Shown here piece by piece: positions 16,539 through 25,601 of a DNA stretch of 64,000 bases. Both the position numbers and the translations under genes were made by a program. Numbering within the stretch: the first letter of the stretch is position 1; each line of letters begins with the position of its first letter. The notes under the pieces were generated by a model. It saw only the letters and a list, made by a program, of their open reading frames with translations, was not told where the DNA came from and made no database searches. The stretch covers positions 1 through 64,000 of the forward strand of contig NZ_SLWS01000012.1 of the NCBI RefSeq assembly GCF_004345645.1, given 5' to 3'. This DNA is from Actinocrispum wychmicini (GTDB taxonomy: Bacteria; Actinomycetota; Actinomycetes; Mycobacteriales; Pseudonocardiaceae).

Positions 16539-17567
16539 GTGAGTGCTGGGATGCCGCGCGGCGCGGCGGTTCCGTCGTTGGTCAAGTGGGGCTTGTCGGC
16601 GGACGCCGACCTGGCCTACCGCGACCTGGTCGCGTTCGGGCCGCGCACGACCGGTGAGCTGGCCCGTGACCTGGCGATCTCGGGCCGCCGGGCGCAGGCG
16701 GCGATCGAGGAGCTGGCCGCCGCCGGTGCCGCCAGCCCGGAGCCGAACGCACCGGACCGCAGGCGGCGGCTGCCGTCCTGGCGTCCGGCCGCCGCGGCCG
16801 AGCTGGTCCCGGAGCTGCGCAGACGGAAGGCCGGCGTGGTCGACCTGGGCGGGTACGCCCGCCGGCACCGCCGCCTGCTGGACACGTTGGCTCCCGCGGG
16901 TGGCCTGCGGGCGAACCATCTTGCCGACCGCGCCACCACCCGGCGCCGGATCGCGGAGATCAGCGCGGTGGAACGCTGGGAGCACCTGACGGTCAGTACC
17001 GAACGGACGTTCACACCGGAAGCGGTCGCGGCCGCCCTGCCGTTGGACCGCCAGCTCGTCGCCCGGGGCGTCCAGTTACGGGCCTGCGGGGTCCCGTCGG
17101 GGAACGGCGAGGGCATGCCCCCGGAGCTGTCGTACGCGATCGTGGGCACGGAGTACCGCGAATGCCCTGAGGTGCCCGCCAAACTGATGGTGATCGACCG
17201 GCGCGTCGCGTTGCCCCCGGTCGACCCGCTCGACCTTGACGCGGGCACGTACGAGATCGACGACCCGGACGCGGTCGGCGCGTTGGTGAACCTGTTCGAA
17301 CACCTGTGGTCCACCGGGATCGAGCCACGAAGGAGCGGTGTGCCAACGATCGAGCTGAGCCCACGGGAGAAGGTCATCCTCGGCCTGCTCGCCGACGGGC
17401 ACACGGACAGCTCCGCGGCCAAACACCTCGGCATCAGCCAGCGGACGATCGCCTACACGCTCCGCGCGCTGATGGACCGCGTCGGCGTGGACAACCGTTT
17501 CCAGCTCGGGCTCACGCTCGGCGCGACCCGGGCCGTCCCGCCGCCGACCGGAAGCCCCGAAGGGTGA
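16539..17567 (+). CDS. LuxR-type helix-turn-helix regulator
   Basis: This 342-aa protein has an N-terminal TrmB-like winged helix (about 15-65), a middle region resembling phospholipase-D-like sensor parts of related regulators, and a C-terminal LuxR helix-turn-helix (about 275-330, with LSPREKVILGLLADGHTDSS). GTG 16539 follows the strong AAGGGGGG site. The stop overlaps the next start (GTGA), so it is translationally coupled to the SARP regulator; the two probably act in one circuit. Confidence 0.85.
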   Translation: MSAGMPRGAAVPSLVKWGLSADADLAYRDLVAFGPRTTGELARDLAISGRRAQAAIEELAAAGAASPEPNAPDRRRRLPSWRPAAAAELVPELRRRKAGVVDLGGYARRHRRLLDTLAPAGGLRANHLADRATTRRRIAEISAVERWEHLTVSTERTFTPEAVAAALPLDRQLVARGVQLRACGVPSGNGEGMPPELSYAIVGTEYRECPEVPAKLMVIDRRVALPPVDPLDLDAGTYEIDDPDAVGALVNLFEHLWSTGIEPRRSGVPTIELSPREKVILGLLADGHTDSSAAKHLGISQRTIAYTLRALMDRVGVDNRFQLGLTLGATRAVPPPTGSPEG

Positions 17568-18976
17568 GCGGGGTGGAGTTCCGGCTGTTGGGGCCGATCC
17601 AGGTGCTCGACGGGCCACGGGAGGTGCCGGTGCCCGCCGGCCGGGTCCAGACGGTGTTGGCCGTGCTTCTGTTGCGGGCCAACCAAGTGACCACCGCCCG
17701 GGAACTGGCCGAGTACCTGGGCGAGGGTTCGGCGCGGGCGCTGCGGCCGTCGGCCGTGCCGATCTACGTGAGCCGGCTGCGGCACGCGCTCGGCCCGGAC
17801 GGCGCCCGGTTGGTGCGGACCACGTCGACCGGGTACGTGATCGACCTCGATCCGGACCAGCTGGACCTGACCCGGTTCCGGCGGCTGGTGCGGGCCGCGA
17901 CGGCCACCGACCAGCCGGCCGAACGAGTCGTGTCGCTGACCGAGGCGATGACGTTGTGGCGCGGCCGTCCGCTGGTCGACTGCGGCCCCGAGTCGTTGGT
18001 CAACGCGGAACTGCCTGTGCTGATTGAAGAACGGCTGCACGTGTTGGAACTGGTGAACGAAGCCAGACTGCGGCTCGGCCGGCACACCGAAGCCATCGCC
18101 GACCTCACCCGCCTCAGCCACGAACACCCGTTGCGCGAACGGTTCTGGGAACAGCTGATTCTCGCGCTGCACGGCAGTGGCCGGCGGGCCGAGGCGCTGG
18201 CGGCGTACCGGACGGTGTCCCGGAAACTGGCCGACGAACTCGGCATCGACCCCGGCGCCCGGCTGCGGAACCTGCACCAGTCGATCCTGACCGCCAACAC
18301 GGCCACCCGGATCTGGCGTCCACAGTGTCAACTGCCACCGGCGATCGGCGACTTCATCGGCCGGACCGACGAACTGGACCGAACCCGCGCCCTGCTCACC
18401 TCGTCCGACACCGTCCCGATCGTGGCGATCTGCGGCGCACCTGGTCTCGGCAAGACGGCCACGGCCATCCGGGTCGCCCACGCCCTGCGCCCGTCATTCC
18501 CAGATGGACAGTGGTACACCCGGCTGACCGACCGCGACCCCACCGACATCCTGGCCGACCTGCTCACCACCGCCGGCACCGAACCCGCGGCGATCCCCAC
18601 CGGCCTCGACCAACGAGCCGCGGCCCTCCGAGCCGCCCTGGCCGACAAACGAGTGCTGCTGCTGTTCGACGACGCCTACAGCGCCGACCAGATCCGCCCC
18701 CTGCTGCCCGGCACAGCCGGCAACGCCGTCCTGGTCACCAGCACCGCCGACCTGACCTCACTGACCGCCTCCCACAGCGGCCACACAGTGCACCTGAACC
18801 CGTTGCACCCAGCCGAAGCCCGTGCCCTGGTCATCGGAATGCTCAACGCCCAGCAAGCCGAAGCCGAACCCCGCGTGGTCGCCGAACTCCTCTGCCACTG
18901 CGGCCGAAACCCCCGAAACCTACGCAAAGCCGCCGCGAACCTGGCCACCGGGACGGCCCTCCGCGCAGTCGGTTGA
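17564..18976 (+). CDS. SARP-type regulator with ATPase domain
   Basis: This 470-aa AfsR/SARP-type regulator has a winged-helix DNA-binding domain (about 1-95, with FRLLGPIQVLDG), a bacterial transcriptional activator domain (about 98-245) and an NB-ARC-type ATPase domain from about residue 260 with Walker A GAPGLGKT. Full-length AfsR homologues continue with a winged helix and TPR repeats; this one stops soon after the ATPase core (ending LATGTALRAVG), so it is a short form or truncated at its 3' end. Degenerate DNA begins about 20 bases downstream, which makes truncation plausible. SARPs usually activate secondary-metabolite genes, but none is adjacent. Confidence 0.85.
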   Translation: MSGVEFRLLGPIQVLDGPREVPVPAGRVQTVLAVLLLRANQVTTARELAEYLGEGSARALRPSAVPIYVSRLRHALGPDGARLVRTTSTGYVIDLDPDQLDLTRFRRLVRAATATDQPAERVVSLTEAMTLWRGRPLVDCGPESLVNAELPVLIEERLHVLELVNEARLRLGRHTEAIADLTRLSHEHPLRERFWEQLILALHGSGRRAEALAAYRTVSRKLADELGIDPGARLRNLHQSILTANTATRIWRPQCQLPPAIGDFIGRTDELDRTRALLTSSDTVPIVAICGAPGLGKTATAIRVAHALRPSFPDGQWYTRLTDRDPTDILADLLTTAGTEPAAIPTGLDQRAAALRAALADKRVLLLFDDAYSADQIRPLLPGTAGNAVLVTSTADLTSLTASHSGHTVHLNPLHPAEARALVIGMLNAQQAEAEPRVVAELLCHCGRNPRNLRKAAANLATGTALRAVG

Positions 18977-18994
18977 CTACGGATTCCTTAGCTG

Positions 18995-19281
18995 TCACCG
19001 GACTCGTAGTGGTTGATCAGCTGATTGACCGCTTGCGATCAGACTGCCCAACAAGTTCAGCGCCTCCGCCGCGGGGCCCGGCTCAGGTCGGGGTTCGGGG
19101 CCGCCGGAGCGGATCGGCGCGGTGGCCGCGCCAGGTCAAAGAGGTGGGCGCGTTCCGCGGGACCGAGCCGCAACGCTCGACTCAACGCCTCCAGCACCTC
19201 GTCCGACGGCCGCGCGGCACGGCCTTGTTCCAGTCGCACGTAGTAGTCGATGCTGAGGCCCACCAGCTCACCAGCGCGTCC
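18995..19281 (-). pseudogene. Decayed XRE/MmyB-type regulator
   Basis: On the minus strand, 19281 to about 19100 encodes the end of an XRE helix-turn-helix domain and its linker (ELVGLSIDYYVRLEQGR, then PSDEVLEALSRALRL and AERAHLFDLARPP), the standard start region of MmyB-type regulators. There is no N-terminal part: homology stops where the rightward MFS fragment begins. In another frame, 19070-18995 encodes AEALNLLGSLIASG and a stop codon, resembling the extreme C terminus of MmyB-type proteins. The ligand-binding middle, about 170 codons, is missing. This is a gene remnant with at least two deletions. Confidence 0.65.
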
Positions 19282-19737
19282 GTACTCATCGCGGTAGGCG
19301 CCCTGCTCCTGACCACATTGAGCAGTGCCGGGTCGTGGCTCGACCTCGCAGTTCCGCTGCTGCCGTTCGGCGCCGGTGTGGGTCTGGCTTTCGGTGTGAT
19401 GGACAACGCGGCAGTCAGCACAGTGCCCATTCAGAAAGCGGGCACGGCCGCGGGAATCTTCAACACAATGCGCATCACTGGCGAATCTGTCGCGGTCGCC
19501 GGCGCCGCGGCGTTACTCACGACGATTACCGCTGCCGGAATATCCGGCGACACCGCCGTCGCCGGGCAGGCAATTCAGGGGCATGTCGCCGCGGTTCACC
19601 GCGAAGCGTTGGCGGCCGGATTCACGCACGCCTTTCACGTTCTGGGTCTCGTTCTGGCCGTCCTGTCGGCCGCCGGTGCCGTCCTCACCTACCTCGGACT
19701 GGGTGTCACCAGGCGAGTCGATCACCCGGTCGAGTGA
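19282..19737 (+). pseudogene. C-terminal fragment of an MFS exporter
   Basis: About 151 codons encode the last four or so membrane helices of a DHA2-type drug exporter (LPFGAGVGLAFGVMDNAA, then AGIFNTMRITGES). The frame is open upstream only as a shadow of other sequence; no start codon or N-terminal ten helices exist. The fragment abuts the truncated regulator in opposite orientation. This is best explained by one deletion that removed the 5' halves of a divergent regulator-exporter pair. Confidence 0.75.
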
Positions 19738-19863
19738 TCTACTCAGCGTTACCGCCGGTCACAGCGGACCGGCCACGGATGGCCGGGTGGCTGACCTAGC
19801 AGTGCGAACGGCCGGAACACCATGATCGGCCCCGGCACTCGCCCGAATGAATCGGAGAAGGAA

Positions 19864-20514
19864 ATGAGAAAGATTTCGGCATTGCTGGGTGGCCTTCTGG
19901 TGACAACGGGAGTCTTTCTGGCGACGTCGCCCGCGGCGCACGCAGCGTCGTGCGACGGCACGTACACGATCATTGTCGGCGGCACCGGCGACAATGATTC
20001 CAACGCGCCGTACTGGGGTGGCAACATCAGCCAACGCGTCGGATACCCGGCCCAGCCCATTGGTTACAACGCGCGGCAGGGCGTCAACGAAGTGAACCGG
20101 TTGATTCGAGATCAGCGCAACGCGTGTCCGGGCCAACATGTCAAAGCGATCGGGTTCTCCCTCGGCGCCGCCGTGGTGCACACCTGGGTCACCGAGAACT
20201 GGCAGACCATCGACAACACCAACGCGGTGCTGATCGCGGACCCGAAGCGGGCCGCCGGCCCGGGTAACGCGGGCGCCGCGGGACATCCGGCGGTGGCGCC
20301 GTGGATCGGCTTCCCCCTCGCCTACACCGACAACTTCTTCGGCAACCTGCCCACCCTGACGCTGTGCACGGACGACATCATCTGCGACATCGACGCGTCC
20401 TCCGGGCTGCCCGGATACCTGTGGGAAGGAAAGCACGGCAACTACAACTTCAACGTCGACGTCTACTCCGACGACGCCGGCGGCCAGTGGTACAACGGCG
20501 TGTACTACCCCTGA
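19864..20514 (+). CDS. Secreted PE-PPE/cutinase-like hydrolase
   Basis: This 216-aa exported protein has a clear Sec signal peptide (about 1-31, ending AHAAS). The mature protein has a nucleophile-elbow motif GFSLGA (GxSxG) as in cutinases, PE-PPE-domain esterases and other alpha/beta hydrolases. A conserved IADPKR-like segment and a C-terminal HGNYNF, whose His may complete the triad, fit that fold. Four Cys could form disulfides. ATG 19864 follows GGAGAAGG. The substrate is probably an ester or lipid outside the cell. A strong hairpin terminator follows the gene. Confidence 0.8.
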   Translation: MRKISALLGGLLVTTGVFLATSPAAHAASCDGTYTIIVGGTGDNDSNAPYWGGNISQRVGYPAQPIGYNARQGVNEVNRLIRDQRNACPGQHVKAIGFSLGAAVVHTWVTENWQTIDNTNAVLIADPKRAAGPGNAGAAGHPAVAPWIGFPLAYTDNFFGNLPTLTLCTDDIICDIDASSGLPGYLWEGKHGNYNFNVDVYSDDAGGQWYNGVYYP

Positions 20515-20526
20515 TATCGGCCAACT

Positions 20527-20558
20527 GAAGCGGGGGTGCCGGCAGGCACCCCCGCTTC
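20527..20558. terminator. Hairpin terminator after secreted hydrolase
   Basis: A perfect 14-bp stem (GAAGCGGGGGTGCC at 20527-20540 paired with 20545-20558) with a 4-base loop starts 12 bases after the stop codon. It lacks a T tract, as is common in actinomycetes. Confidence 0.85.
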
Positions 20559-20686
20559 GGCGTCAGAAGCGTTCCTGAGCGACGCCGGGCAGGAAGTGCC
20601 GGCGTAGGCGGGTTCCGTGACCCGGTCGCGACCAACGGCTGCTCTACTTGTCGCGGCTGGGGACGATTTCTGGGGAGGAACTCGCC

Positions 20687-22408
20687 ATGCGCTTACGCAT
20701 TGGTCTCGCCCTGGCAGCCGCGGTGCTGATGGTCGGCGGGACGGCGACGGCCGCGTCCGCCGACGACTGGTCCGGCGGCTGTGACTGGACGCAGTGGGGG
20801 CAGAGTGCCGCGCACAACGGGCGGACCTGCGCCCGCGGGCAGCACGACCTGCGGCTGCTGTCCAGGTTCGTGGTCGATCCGTTCGCCGACCAGGAGAACA
20901 CCGAGAACGGCGGCATCTCCGTGCACTATCCAGTGCCGCTGGTCGACACTGCCGGGAACGTGTTCGCGCTGAAGAAGGGCGGCTCGTACGTCAGTTGCGA
21001 CCCGCCGGGGTCCGGGACGCCCGAGCCGTGCGGGATGGATCCGGCGAACCTGAACCGGATGACGTGGTCGTTGCAGGCGTACCACTGGCGCCACGACCAG
21101 CTCGTCCCCACCTGGACGTTCACGTCCGACTGGAAGCCCACGCAGATGTTCTTCGAGGCGATGGTCCAGTCCGCGATGACCGACGACTCGGTGTACGTGC
21201 CGGGCGCCGGCGGGACGGTCTTCCAACTCGCCAAGGACAGCGGCCGGGTGATCCGGCGGATCAACCCGCTCGGCGACACCGTCGATCCGCAGGCGTTCGT
21301 CGCGGGCGGGCTCACCTTGGACGCGCACGGCACCCTGTTCTACAACGTGATCAGGAAAGAGGGCACGGACACGCACAGTTGGCTGGTCCGCGTCACGCGG
21401 AACCGCACCAGCATGGTCGACTACCGCACGCTCATTCCCAGCGCGCCCCAGCCGACCGACCTGTGCTACCAGACGTTCCAGGTCGTCGCGGCGCAACGCC
21501 CGCTGCCGCCGCCACCGCAACCCGACGGCTCGCCAACGCTGCCGCCGCAGCGCCCGTGCGGGTCGCAGCGGGCCGGGGTCGGGGTGGCTCCGGCGATCGG
21601 CCCGGACGGCACGATCGTCACCGTCACCAGGGCGAGCGGCAACGCCCTGGACGGCTACGGCTACCTGGTCGCGTTGAACCCCGACCTGAGCCTCAAGTGG
21701 GCCTCGTCGCTTCGCGGCCTGCTCAACGACGGTTGCGGCGTGCTCACCCCGTACGGCAACGGTTTCTTCGACTGCCGGCCCGGCACCGCGCTCGGCGTCG
21801 ACCCGCTCACGAACATGCCGCCGGCCGCTGGCGTGTCCGACCAGAGCTCCGCGTCACCGGTGATCCTGCCCGACGGCACTGTCCTGTATGGGGCACACAC
21901 CTTTTACAACGGCTTCCGCGGGCACCTGATGAAGTTCGACGGCAAGGGGCGGTTCCAGACGTACTTCGACTTCGGCTGGGACATCACGCCGGCCGTGTAC
22001 CGCCACGACGGCACATACTCGATCGTCATCAAGGACAACCACTACCGCACCGAAGGGCCGTTCGACCTCACAAGGCTCAGCCCGAACCTGACCAAGGAAT
22101 GGTCGTACACCAACACCGAGACCAGGACCTGCCAGCGGGCCCCGGACGGCACGGTCACCTGTGTCGACGACGGCCAGCACCCCAACGGATTCGAGTGGTG
22201 CGTCAGCGCGCCAGCGGTCGACCGCGACGGAAACGTGTACGGCCTGGCCGAGGACGGCAACCTCTACGTCGTCGACCCCCAGGGCCACGCCCGCGAGAAA
22301 GTGTTCCTGTCCAAGACAGTCGCGGCCGCGTATTCACCCGTGTCGTTGGACACCCGCGGCCGGGTCTACGCCCAGAACAACGGCGAGCTTTACGTGCTTG
22401 GCCGCTGA
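20687..22408 (+). CDS. Secreted beta-propeller-like protein
   Basis: This 573-aa exported protein has a Sec signal peptide (about 1-26). Repeats such as AIGPDGTIVTV, VDRDGNVYGLAEDGNLYV and LDTRGRVYAQNNGELYV are typical of PQQ-type beta-propeller blades. A proline-rich insert (RPLPPPPQPDGSPTLPPQRP) interrupts the blades near residue 285. Several Cys pairs suggest disulfides outside the cell. ATG 20687 follows GGGGAGG. The enzymatic role is unknown, and no quinoprotein ligand set was confirmed. The cupredoxin operon begins 39 bases downstream and may be functionally linked. Confidence 0.7.
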   Translation: MRLRIGLALAAAVLMVGGTATAASADDWSGGCDWTQWGQSAAHNGRTCARGQHDLRLLSRFVVDPFADQENTENGGISVHYPVPLVDTAGNVFALKKGGSYVSCDPPGSGTPEPCGMDPANLNRMTWSLQAYHWRHDQLVPTWTFTSDWKPTQMFFEAMVQSAMTDDSVYVPGAGGTVFQLAKDSGRVIRRINPLGDTVDPQAFVAGGLTLDAHGTLFYNVIRKEGTDTHSWLVRVTRNRTSMVDYRTLIPSAPQPTDLCYQTFQVVAAQRPLPPPPQPDGSPTLPPQRPCGSQRAGVGVAPAIGPDGTIVTVTRASGNALDGYGYLVALNPDLSLKWASSLRGLLNDGCGVLTPYGNGFFDCRPGTALGVDPLTNMPPAAGVSDQSSASPVILPDGTVLYGAHTFYNGFRGHLMKFDGKGRFQTYFDFGWDITPAVYRHDGTYSIVIKDNHYRTEGPFDLTRLSPNLTKEWSYTNTETRTCQRAPDGTVTCVDDGQHPNGFEWCVSAPAVDRDGNVYGLAEDGNLYVVDPQGHAREKVFLSKTVAAAYSPVSLDTRGRVYAQNNGELYVLGR

Positions 22409-22447
22409 CCTGCGGTGGGAGCGTAACCCCGCCCCGTATAGACGGGC

Positions 22448-22882
22448 ATGAGGCACTCCCGAATCCTGCAAAGGGCCCTAGTGGCCGGAGCCTGCCTGGT
22501 CGCGCTCGCCGCGTGCGGCCAGGCCGCTCCCGCCGCCCCATCGGCGTCGTCGGCGGACCAGACGACCGGCATGCCCGGCATGACCGGCGCCCCGCCGGCC
22601 AGTACCGGCGACACCGCTCCGGTCGCCACCGACGAAGTGTCCATCAAGGACTTCGCGTTCGCACCAGGGACCGTGACGGTCAAGGTCGGCACGACGGTCA
22701 CCTGGAAGAACTCCGACCAGGACCCGCACACCGTGACCAGCATGGGGTCGGGCGGTCCGCTGAAGTCGCCGACGATGCAGACCAACGACACCTACAAGTA
22801 CACGTTCACGACACCCGGCAAGTTCGACTACCTGTGCACGATCCACCCGTTCATGACCGCGTCGGTGGTGGTGACCCCATGA
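22448..22882 (+). CDS. Cupredoxin-domain lipoprotein
   Basis: This 144-aa extracytoplasmic copper protein starts with a lipoprotein signal (lipobox LAAC, Cys23), then a flexible Met/Pro/Gly-rich linker and a plastocyanin-like fold. All four type-1 copper ligands are visible: His94 in DPHTV, and Cys130, His133 and Met136 in YLCTIHPFM. Such proteins shuttle electrons or hold copper at the membrane surface. TATAGA lies five bases before the ATG and no ribosome binding site is seen, so the message may be leaderless. The stop overlaps the next start (ATGA). Confidence 0.9.
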   Translation: MRHSRILQRALVAGACLVALAACGQAAPAAPSASSADQTTGMPGMTGAPPASTGDTAPVATDEVSIKDFAFAPGTVTVKVGTTVTWKNSDQDPHTVTSMGSGGPLKSPTMQTNDTYKYTFTTPGKFDYLCTIHPFMTASVVVTP

Positions 22883-23814
22883 CCGACGACCACGACCCCG
22901 AGGGCATGACCCGCAGGCAGTTGATGCGGCACACCGCGTGGTTCGGCGCGGCGGTGGTGCTGACCGTGGCCGGTGGCGAGGTGATCAGCGAGATCGCCCG
23001 TCCCGGCCAGGCAAGCGCCGTGCAGGACGCGCGGGCGTTACGGTTCGTGCAGATCAGCGACAGCCACCTCGGCTTCAAGGGGACGGCCAACACCGCGGTG
23101 GAGGACTCGTTCGCGCACGCCATCCAGCAGGTCAACGCCCTGCCGTACCGGCCGGAGTTCGTGATGCACACCGGCGACCTGACCCATCTGTCCACAGCGG
23201 CCCAGTTCGACCAGGTGAAGCAGATGATGTCCGGGCTGCGCACCGGCCAGGTGTTCACCGTCCCTGGTGAGCACGACTCAGTGGACGACCACGGCCAGAA
23301 GTACCGGCAGGCGTTCGGCGCCGGCACCAAGGGTGACGGTTGGTACAGCTTTGACGTCGCCGGCGTGCACTTCATCAACCTGGTCAACACGTTGAGCCTG
23401 GAGAAACTCGGCCACCTCGGCACCGACCAGCTGGAGTTCGTCCGCAAGGACGTCGCCGGGCTGCCGTCGGACACCCCGATCGTGGTGTTCAGCCACATCC
23501 CGCTGTTCGCCATGTACGAGGCGTGGGGCTGGGGTACCGACGACGCCGTGCAGGCGTTGAGCTACCTGAAGCGGTTCGCGTCCGTCACGTGCCTCAACGG
23601 CCATGTGCACCAACTGTTCACCAAGACCGAGGGGAACGTGACGTTCCACAGCGCGACGACCACGGCGTATCCGTTGCCGCAACCAGGTCAGGGCCCGGCG
23701 CCCACCCCGGTGACGTTGCCCGCCGGGAAACTGCGGGACGCGTTGGGGATCCGGGAGGTCAGTTACCGAAAGGGCGATCCGGGGCTCGCGGTGAAGGACG
23801 TGAAGCTCGCATGA
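22879..23814 (+). CDS. Tat-exported metallophosphoesterase
   Basis: This 311-aa calcineurin-like phosphoesterase is probably exported folded by the Tat pathway: TRRQLMRHTAW precedes a hydrophobic stretch. The metal-site motifs occur in order: ISDSHLG, HTGDLTH, VPGEHD, FSHIP and NGHVHQ. The usual Asn of GNHD is Glu here, an unusual change at a metal-binding position. It is translationally coupled on both sides (ATGA overlaps), so it forms an operon with the cupredoxin and the small membrane protein. The substrate may be a phosphoester outside the cell. Confidence 0.88.
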   Translation: MTDDHDPEGMTRRQLMRHTAWFGAAVVLTVAGGEVISEIARPGQASAVQDARALRFVQISDSHLGFKGTANTAVEDSFAHAIQQVNALPYRPEFVMHTGDLTHLSTAAQFDQVKQMMSGLRTGQVFTVPGEHDSVDDHGQKYRQAFGAGTKGDGWYSFDVAGVHFINLVNTLSLEKLGHLGTDQLEFVRKDVAGLPSDTPIVVFSHIPLFAMYEAWGWGTDDAVQALSYLKRFASVTCLNGHVHQLFTKTEGNVTFHSATTTAYPLPQPGQGPAPTPVTLPAGKLRDALGIREVSYRKGDPGLAVKDVKLA

Positions 23815-24227
23815 AACTGTTGCTACGGTTCGCCGCCGCGATCTGTCTGGCCGTGAGCGGCTACATCCACGCGGATCTCTACGCGCACGGCTATCGGGTG
23901 ATTCCTGTTGTCGGGCCGTCGTTTCTGTGGCTGGCGGCGGCTTCGTTCGCGGTCGCGATCCTGGTCGCCGCGGGCGCACCACTGCTGATGCAGGTGGTCG
24001 CGGGCGCGTTGGCGGTCGGTGCGCTCGGTGGTTTCCTGTTGTCCAGGACGGTCGGCATTTTCGGGTTCATCGAACAGGGCTGGCAACCCGCGCCGGAGGC
24101 CGCGATCAGTGTCGCGGTCGAGATCGCGGTGGTGATCCTGGTCGGCGTACCCGTTCTCCAATGGATCCGGCAGTGGCTCGCGAATCGCGGATCGGTTCGC
24201 AGTTCGGCGAAGATTTCGGCTGATTGA
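23811..24227 (+). CDS. Four-helix membrane protein
   Basis: This 138-aa protein has four predicted membrane helices and a short basic tail. Its start overlaps the previous stop by four bases. No named family is recognised; similar small membrane proteins accompany cupredoxin genes in actinobacteria, but this is from memory and is not verified. It may anchor or serve the two exported partners. Confidence 0.7.
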   Translation: MKLLLRFAAAICLAVSGYIHADLYAHGYRVIPVVGPSFLWLAAASFAVAILVAAGAPLLMQVVAGALAVGALGGFLLSRTVGIFGFIEQGWQPAPEAAISVAVEIAVVILVGVPVLQWIRQWLANRGSVRSSAKISAD

Positions 24228-24302
24228 GTGAACCGGCTCGCCTGACTGGAAACCGCGGTGTCGCAACGGCATTCTTGCCATCACGGCGAGGAGGCGAGCG
24301 CG

Positions 24303-25559
24303 GTGGACTGTCCGAGATGCGGTTCGGCCAATCTGGATCGTGCCGGGACATGTGCGAACTGTCAGGCCGAGTTACCGAACGCGCCGCGACGGCGTGGCTG
24401 GTTGTGGCGACATCCGCTGCTCACCAGCGTCGCGGGCGCGCTCGTGTCCGCATTGATCGGTGGCGTCTTCCTGCTCGTGAAGAGTTCCGGTGACGTCGTC
24501 CTGATCGGTGTGGACAAAACCCAAGGGAATCCTTTCGTCCCAGGAAACCATGATCCCAGCGTACCGGGCCCTGGGGTGGTGCCGCCACTTCCGGACGTTC
24601 CGCCGAGAGACCCGAACAACAGGCAGCGAATCCCGGGCGGCGAACCCGGCGGGCACGGCCGCAGCGGCGACGGCGTTTCGTGCGACGTCTCCGCGCACTT
24701 GAAGTACCTCACCGATCCCGCCCACGCGGCAGCGGCCGCCGCGTGGGCGGGAGTGATCGGGATCCAACCCGCCGACATCCCCGGATACGTCAACAGGCTC
24801 ACCCCTGTCCGCCTGCGCTTCGACACGCGCGTCACGAACTACGACTACAAGGACGGACACGCCGACGGATTCCAGGCGGCGTTGCAGGCCGGGACGGCGG
24901 TGCTGGTCGACGACCAGGGCGTCCCGCGGATGAAATGCAACTGCGGCAACCCGTTGATGGAACCCAACGGGCCGGCCGACAAGGGCAGCGTGGCCGGCTA
25001 CGCCAAGAACCCGCAGGACGCCTGGGACCGGTTCGACCCGGGACAGGTGGTCACGTTCACCGGAGGCACCCACGTGGACCGGTTCGTCCTGGTGGATCTG
25101 GACGACGGCCAGGCGTACCAACGAGGAGTCGGCTCGAACGGACGCGACGCGCCGATCGGCCGCGGCGACCCCGCCTGCGGAATCCTGGCCGTGACAACGA
25201 ACTGCGGCGGCCCAGGCCCGCAAGCCACCCCCGCGGACGCCGAAGCGTTGGACAAAGCCGTCCGCCGGCTGACCGACGCGGTCCGCAACAAGGACTGCAA
25301 AGGCCTGTTCGACCTGATGAGCGCGCGAGCCATCACCCAACTCGGCCTCAACAGCGCCGAAAGCCTCAGCAACTGCCAGCAGTCCTTCCAGGCACTGGAA
25401 TCCTTCGGCGGCATCACCATCAACGAGATCAAGGTGCTGTCCCAGACCGGCGCCCGCGCCGAGATCTCGATCACGGCGACGATCAGCGGCCAGAGCGTCA
25501 CCGAGCAGGACCACATGGTCCGCGAGAACGGCAACTGGAAGGTCGACATCGCCGGGTGA
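24303..25559 (+). CDS. Zinc-ribbon membrane protein with DUF6777-like domain
   Basis: This 418-aa protein begins with a cytoplasmic zinc ribbon (CPRCGSANL and CANCQAEL), then one membrane helix (about 41-62), a proline-rich linker, an external domain resembling DUF6777 (LKYLTDPAHAAAAAAWAGV) and a C-terminal DUF4878/NTF2-like domain with a Cys pair. GTG 24303 is chosen because it follows GAGGAGG and leads straight into the ribbon; a longer ATG frame from 24258 would include that site. A topology with an inside ribbon and outside domains suggests a sensor or scaffold. Its function is unknown. Confidence 0.75.
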   Translation: MDCPRCGSANLDRAGTCANCQAELPNAPRRRGWLWRHPLLTSVAGALVSALIGGVFLLVKSSGDVVLIGVDKTQGNPFVPGNHDPSVPGPGVVPPLPDVPPRDPNNRQRIPGGEPGGHGRSGDGVSCDVSAHLKYLTDPAHAAAAAAWAGVIGIQPADIPGYVNRLTPVRLRFDTRVTNYDYKDGHADGFQAALQAGTAVLVDDQGVPRMKCNCGNPLMEPNGPADKGSVAGYAKNPQDAWDRFDPGQVVTFTGGTHVDRFVLVDLDDGQAYQRGVGSNGRDAPIGRGDPACGILAVTTNCGGPGPQATPADAEALDKAVRRLTDAVRNKDCKGLFDLMSARAITQLGLNSAESLSNCQQSFQALESFGGITINEIKVLSQTGARAEISITATISGQSVTEQDHMVRENGNWKVDIAG

Positions 25560-25601
25560 CCCCGAGTTGAACACCTGTGCGGACCGGGGCATGATCAGCC
25601 G

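Noticed and set aside
19025..19243. Plus-strand frame across the decayed regulator
   Set aside because: It is antisense to recognisable XRE-domain sequence and has no supporting signals.
20794..22878. Plus-strand frame reading into the phosphoesterase from inside the propeller gene
   Set aside because: Only the part from ATG 22879 has family features; the upstream part is an out-of-frame Arg/Pro-rich shadow.
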